From Sedimentisphaerales bacterium (lineage in GTDB: Bacteria > Planctomycetota > Phycisphaerae > Sedimentisphaerales > SG8-4), in contig JAFGCA010000835.1 of assembly GCA_016932895.1 (NCBI GenBank), positions 1 to 6,551 of the forward strand: a stretch of 6,551 bases of DNA, given 5' to 3'. Positions 5,497 to 6,551 of the stretch are shown piece after piece. The notes beneath the pieces were generated by a model, which made no database searches, had not been told where the DNA came from, and saw nothing but the letters and a program-made list of their open reading frames with translations. How positions within the stretch are numbered: the stretch's first letter is position 1; each line of letters begins with the position of its first letter. Made by a program: the position numbers and the translations under genes.

Positions 5497-6551
5497 GTGC
5501 ACGATTGTCTGTCACAGCGAGAGATTGCGGCCTTCGTCGAGGGCAAAGCCTCGGCCGGACAGGCTACAGCGTGGAAACGCCACCTGAGAGTATGCGACCA
5601 CTGCGCCGGTGCCGTGGTCCGGATGCGGGCGGGCCTCAGACCCGTGCCCCGGACACCCGAAAAAGGCGAGGCCTCCGGCCATCGCGAGGCACTTTCCGGC
5701 GCGCTGGTGGCCCTGGAGCCGAACGTCCAGATCGGCGATTTCAAGCTCGAACGACGCCTGGGCACCGGAGGCATGGGGGTGGTATATCAGGCGTTGCAGG
5801 TCTCGCTGAACCGCCGGGTGGCGTTGAAGATCCTTCCCCTGGGCTTCGGCCGGGACGCCGCCGGCATCGAGCGGTTTCATCGAGAGGCGCGGGCGGCGGC
5901 GAAGCTGCGTCACCGCAACATCGTGACGGTCTACGCCGAAGGCGCCGAGAACAACGTCTGCTATTTCGCGATGGAGATGTTTGACGGGCTGAACCTCGAT
6001 GAGGTCATCGAAGATCTGCGCGGCGCCCGCGCGGGGGCATCGCAGGCGGCTGATTCCTGCGCCGCCAGCGAGACCCCGGAAGAAATGGAAAGCAGCGGCA
6101 CAGCCGCCGGGTCCGGCCGGCCCCCCCATCTGCTGCGACAGTGCAAATCGGACCACGAGTATTTCCCCTGCGTCGCACGTCTCATCAGCGAAGTGGCCGA
6201 GGCGCTGGACTACGCCCACGCTGAGGGCATCATCCACCGCGACGTCAAACCCTCGAACCTCATCCTGGCCCATGACGGCCGCCTCGTCCTGCTCGATTTT
6301 GGGATCGCCCGCGTCCGCGAAGAACGCGCGATGACGCTCACGGATTCCTTCATTGGAACGCCCCGGTACATGAGCCCCGAGCAGTTGGCCGACGGCCCGC
6401 GCAAGCTCGATCATCGCTCCGACATCTATTCCCTCGGAGTCACGCTCTACGAACTGCTGACGCTCGAACCTCTTTTCGAAGGCGATACGCAGCAGCAGCT
6501 CATCGGGCAAATCCTGGCGAAAGACCCGCGTCGGCCCCGGCAGGTCAACCC
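5497..6551 (+). CDS. Ser/Thr protein kinase with N-terminal zinc-finger (zf-HC2-like) motif (3' end cut by window)
   Basis: 351 codons are open from the GTG start to the window edge. The N-terminus has C4 and then H29-x3-C33-x2-C36 within a helical stretch (CLSQREIAAFVEGKASAG, HLRVCDHC), as in the zinc-binding anti-sigma (ZAS/zf-HC2) fold. A linker (about 40-78) leads to a Hanks-type kinase domain: LGTGGMGVVY (88-97), VALK lysine K111, HRDVKPSN with D249 and N254, DFG at 267-269, GTPRYMSPEQ (287-296) and SDIYSLGVTLYELLT (308-322). The catalytic residues are intact. Between the hinge and the catalytic loop, residues about 176-221 are a polar, low-complexity insertion beyond the usual kinase fold. 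The C-terminal lobe and any transmembrane or sensor domain lie outside the window. The start was chosen because the first in-frame ATG (residue 43) would remove the zinc motif, and GGCGGAG lies 10 nt upstream. An in-frame GTG at 5446 with AAGGGGA 7 nt upstream is the main alternative; it would add 17 residues that look unconserved. The gene is separated from its upstream neighbour by a terminator. Confidence 0.9.
   Translation, partial: MHDCLSQREIAAFVEGKASAGQATAWKRHLRVCDHCAGAVVRMRAGLRPVPRTPEKGEASGHREALSGALVALEPNVQIGDFKLERRLGTGGMGVVYQALQVSLNRRVALKILPLGFGRDAAGIERFHREARAAAKLRHRNIVTVYAEGAENNVCYFAMEMFDGLNLDEVIEDLRGARAGASQAADSCAASETPEEMESSGTAAGSGRPPHLLRQCKSDHEYFPCVARLISEVAEALDYAHAEGIIHRDVKPSNLILAHDGRLVLLDFGIARVREERAMTLTDSFIGTPRYMSPEQLADGPRKLDHRSDIYSLGVTLYELLTLEPLFEGDTQQQLIGQILAKDPRRPRQVN

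Noticed and set aside
3305..5515. A 736-codon open frame on the minus strand, antisense to the secreted-protein gene
   Set aside because: It mirrors a gene with clear domains and signal peptide, its translation is a Val/Ala/Gly/Asp-rich low-complexity product without recognisable motifs, and GC-rich coding DNA often leaves the antisense frame open.
5512..6510. A 332-codon minus-strand frame
   Set aside because: It is antisense to the second kinase, which has all Hanks motifs in the plus frame; the antisense product has no recognisable domain.

Overview
The window most likely comes from the chromosome of a Planctomycetota bacterium, probably a Phycisphaerae/Sedimentisphaerales-type lineage. 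This is inferred from protein architecture only: Hanks-type kinases fused to formylglycine-generating-enzyme (FGE) or zinc-finger domains, an ECF sigma factor of the planctomycete-rich Sigma70_ECF (Sig-70_X6-like) type, and a secreted LamG / Cys-rich / GEVED / dockerin-like mosaic protein. The DNA is GC-rich, so long shadow frames are common on both strands. Both end genes are cut by the window edges.

Layout. (1) Positions 1-2246, minus strand: a 3'-truncated membrane Ser/Thr kinase with a C-terminal FGE/SUMF1-like domain, starting at a TTG behind a good Shine-Dalgarno site. (2) Positions 2332-2907, minus strand: a complete 191-residue ECF sigma factor, 85 nt upstream of the kinase and in the same direction, so probably its operon partner. 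A plausible promoter lies at 2943-2971. (3) Positions 2908-3280: a 373-nt divergent intergenic region holding a strong nested hairpin (3044-3125) and a 12-bp palindrome. (4) Positions 3281-5233, plus strand: a complete 650-residue secreted multidomain protein, followed by a clear hairpin terminator (5253-5289). (5) Positions 5497-6551, plus strand: a 3'-truncated second Ser/Thr kinase with an N-terminal anti-sigma-type zinc-binding motif, starting at a GTG. Candidate promoters lie at 5362-5389 and 5425-5454.

How they may work together (inference). The sigma factor lacks the acidic DAED-type motif in region 2.2 and has a Thr-containing sequence there. In the ECF43 family, whose characterised example is EcfP/PknT of Vibrio, this arrangement makes sigma activity depend on phosphorylation by a partner kinase. 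The adjacent membrane kinase, with an extracytoplasmic FGE-like domain as possible sensor, is the natural candidate. The divergent secreted protein and the second kinase are possible, unproven, members of the same regulatory island. No tRNA, rRNA, CRISPR array, insertion sequence or phage gene was seen.
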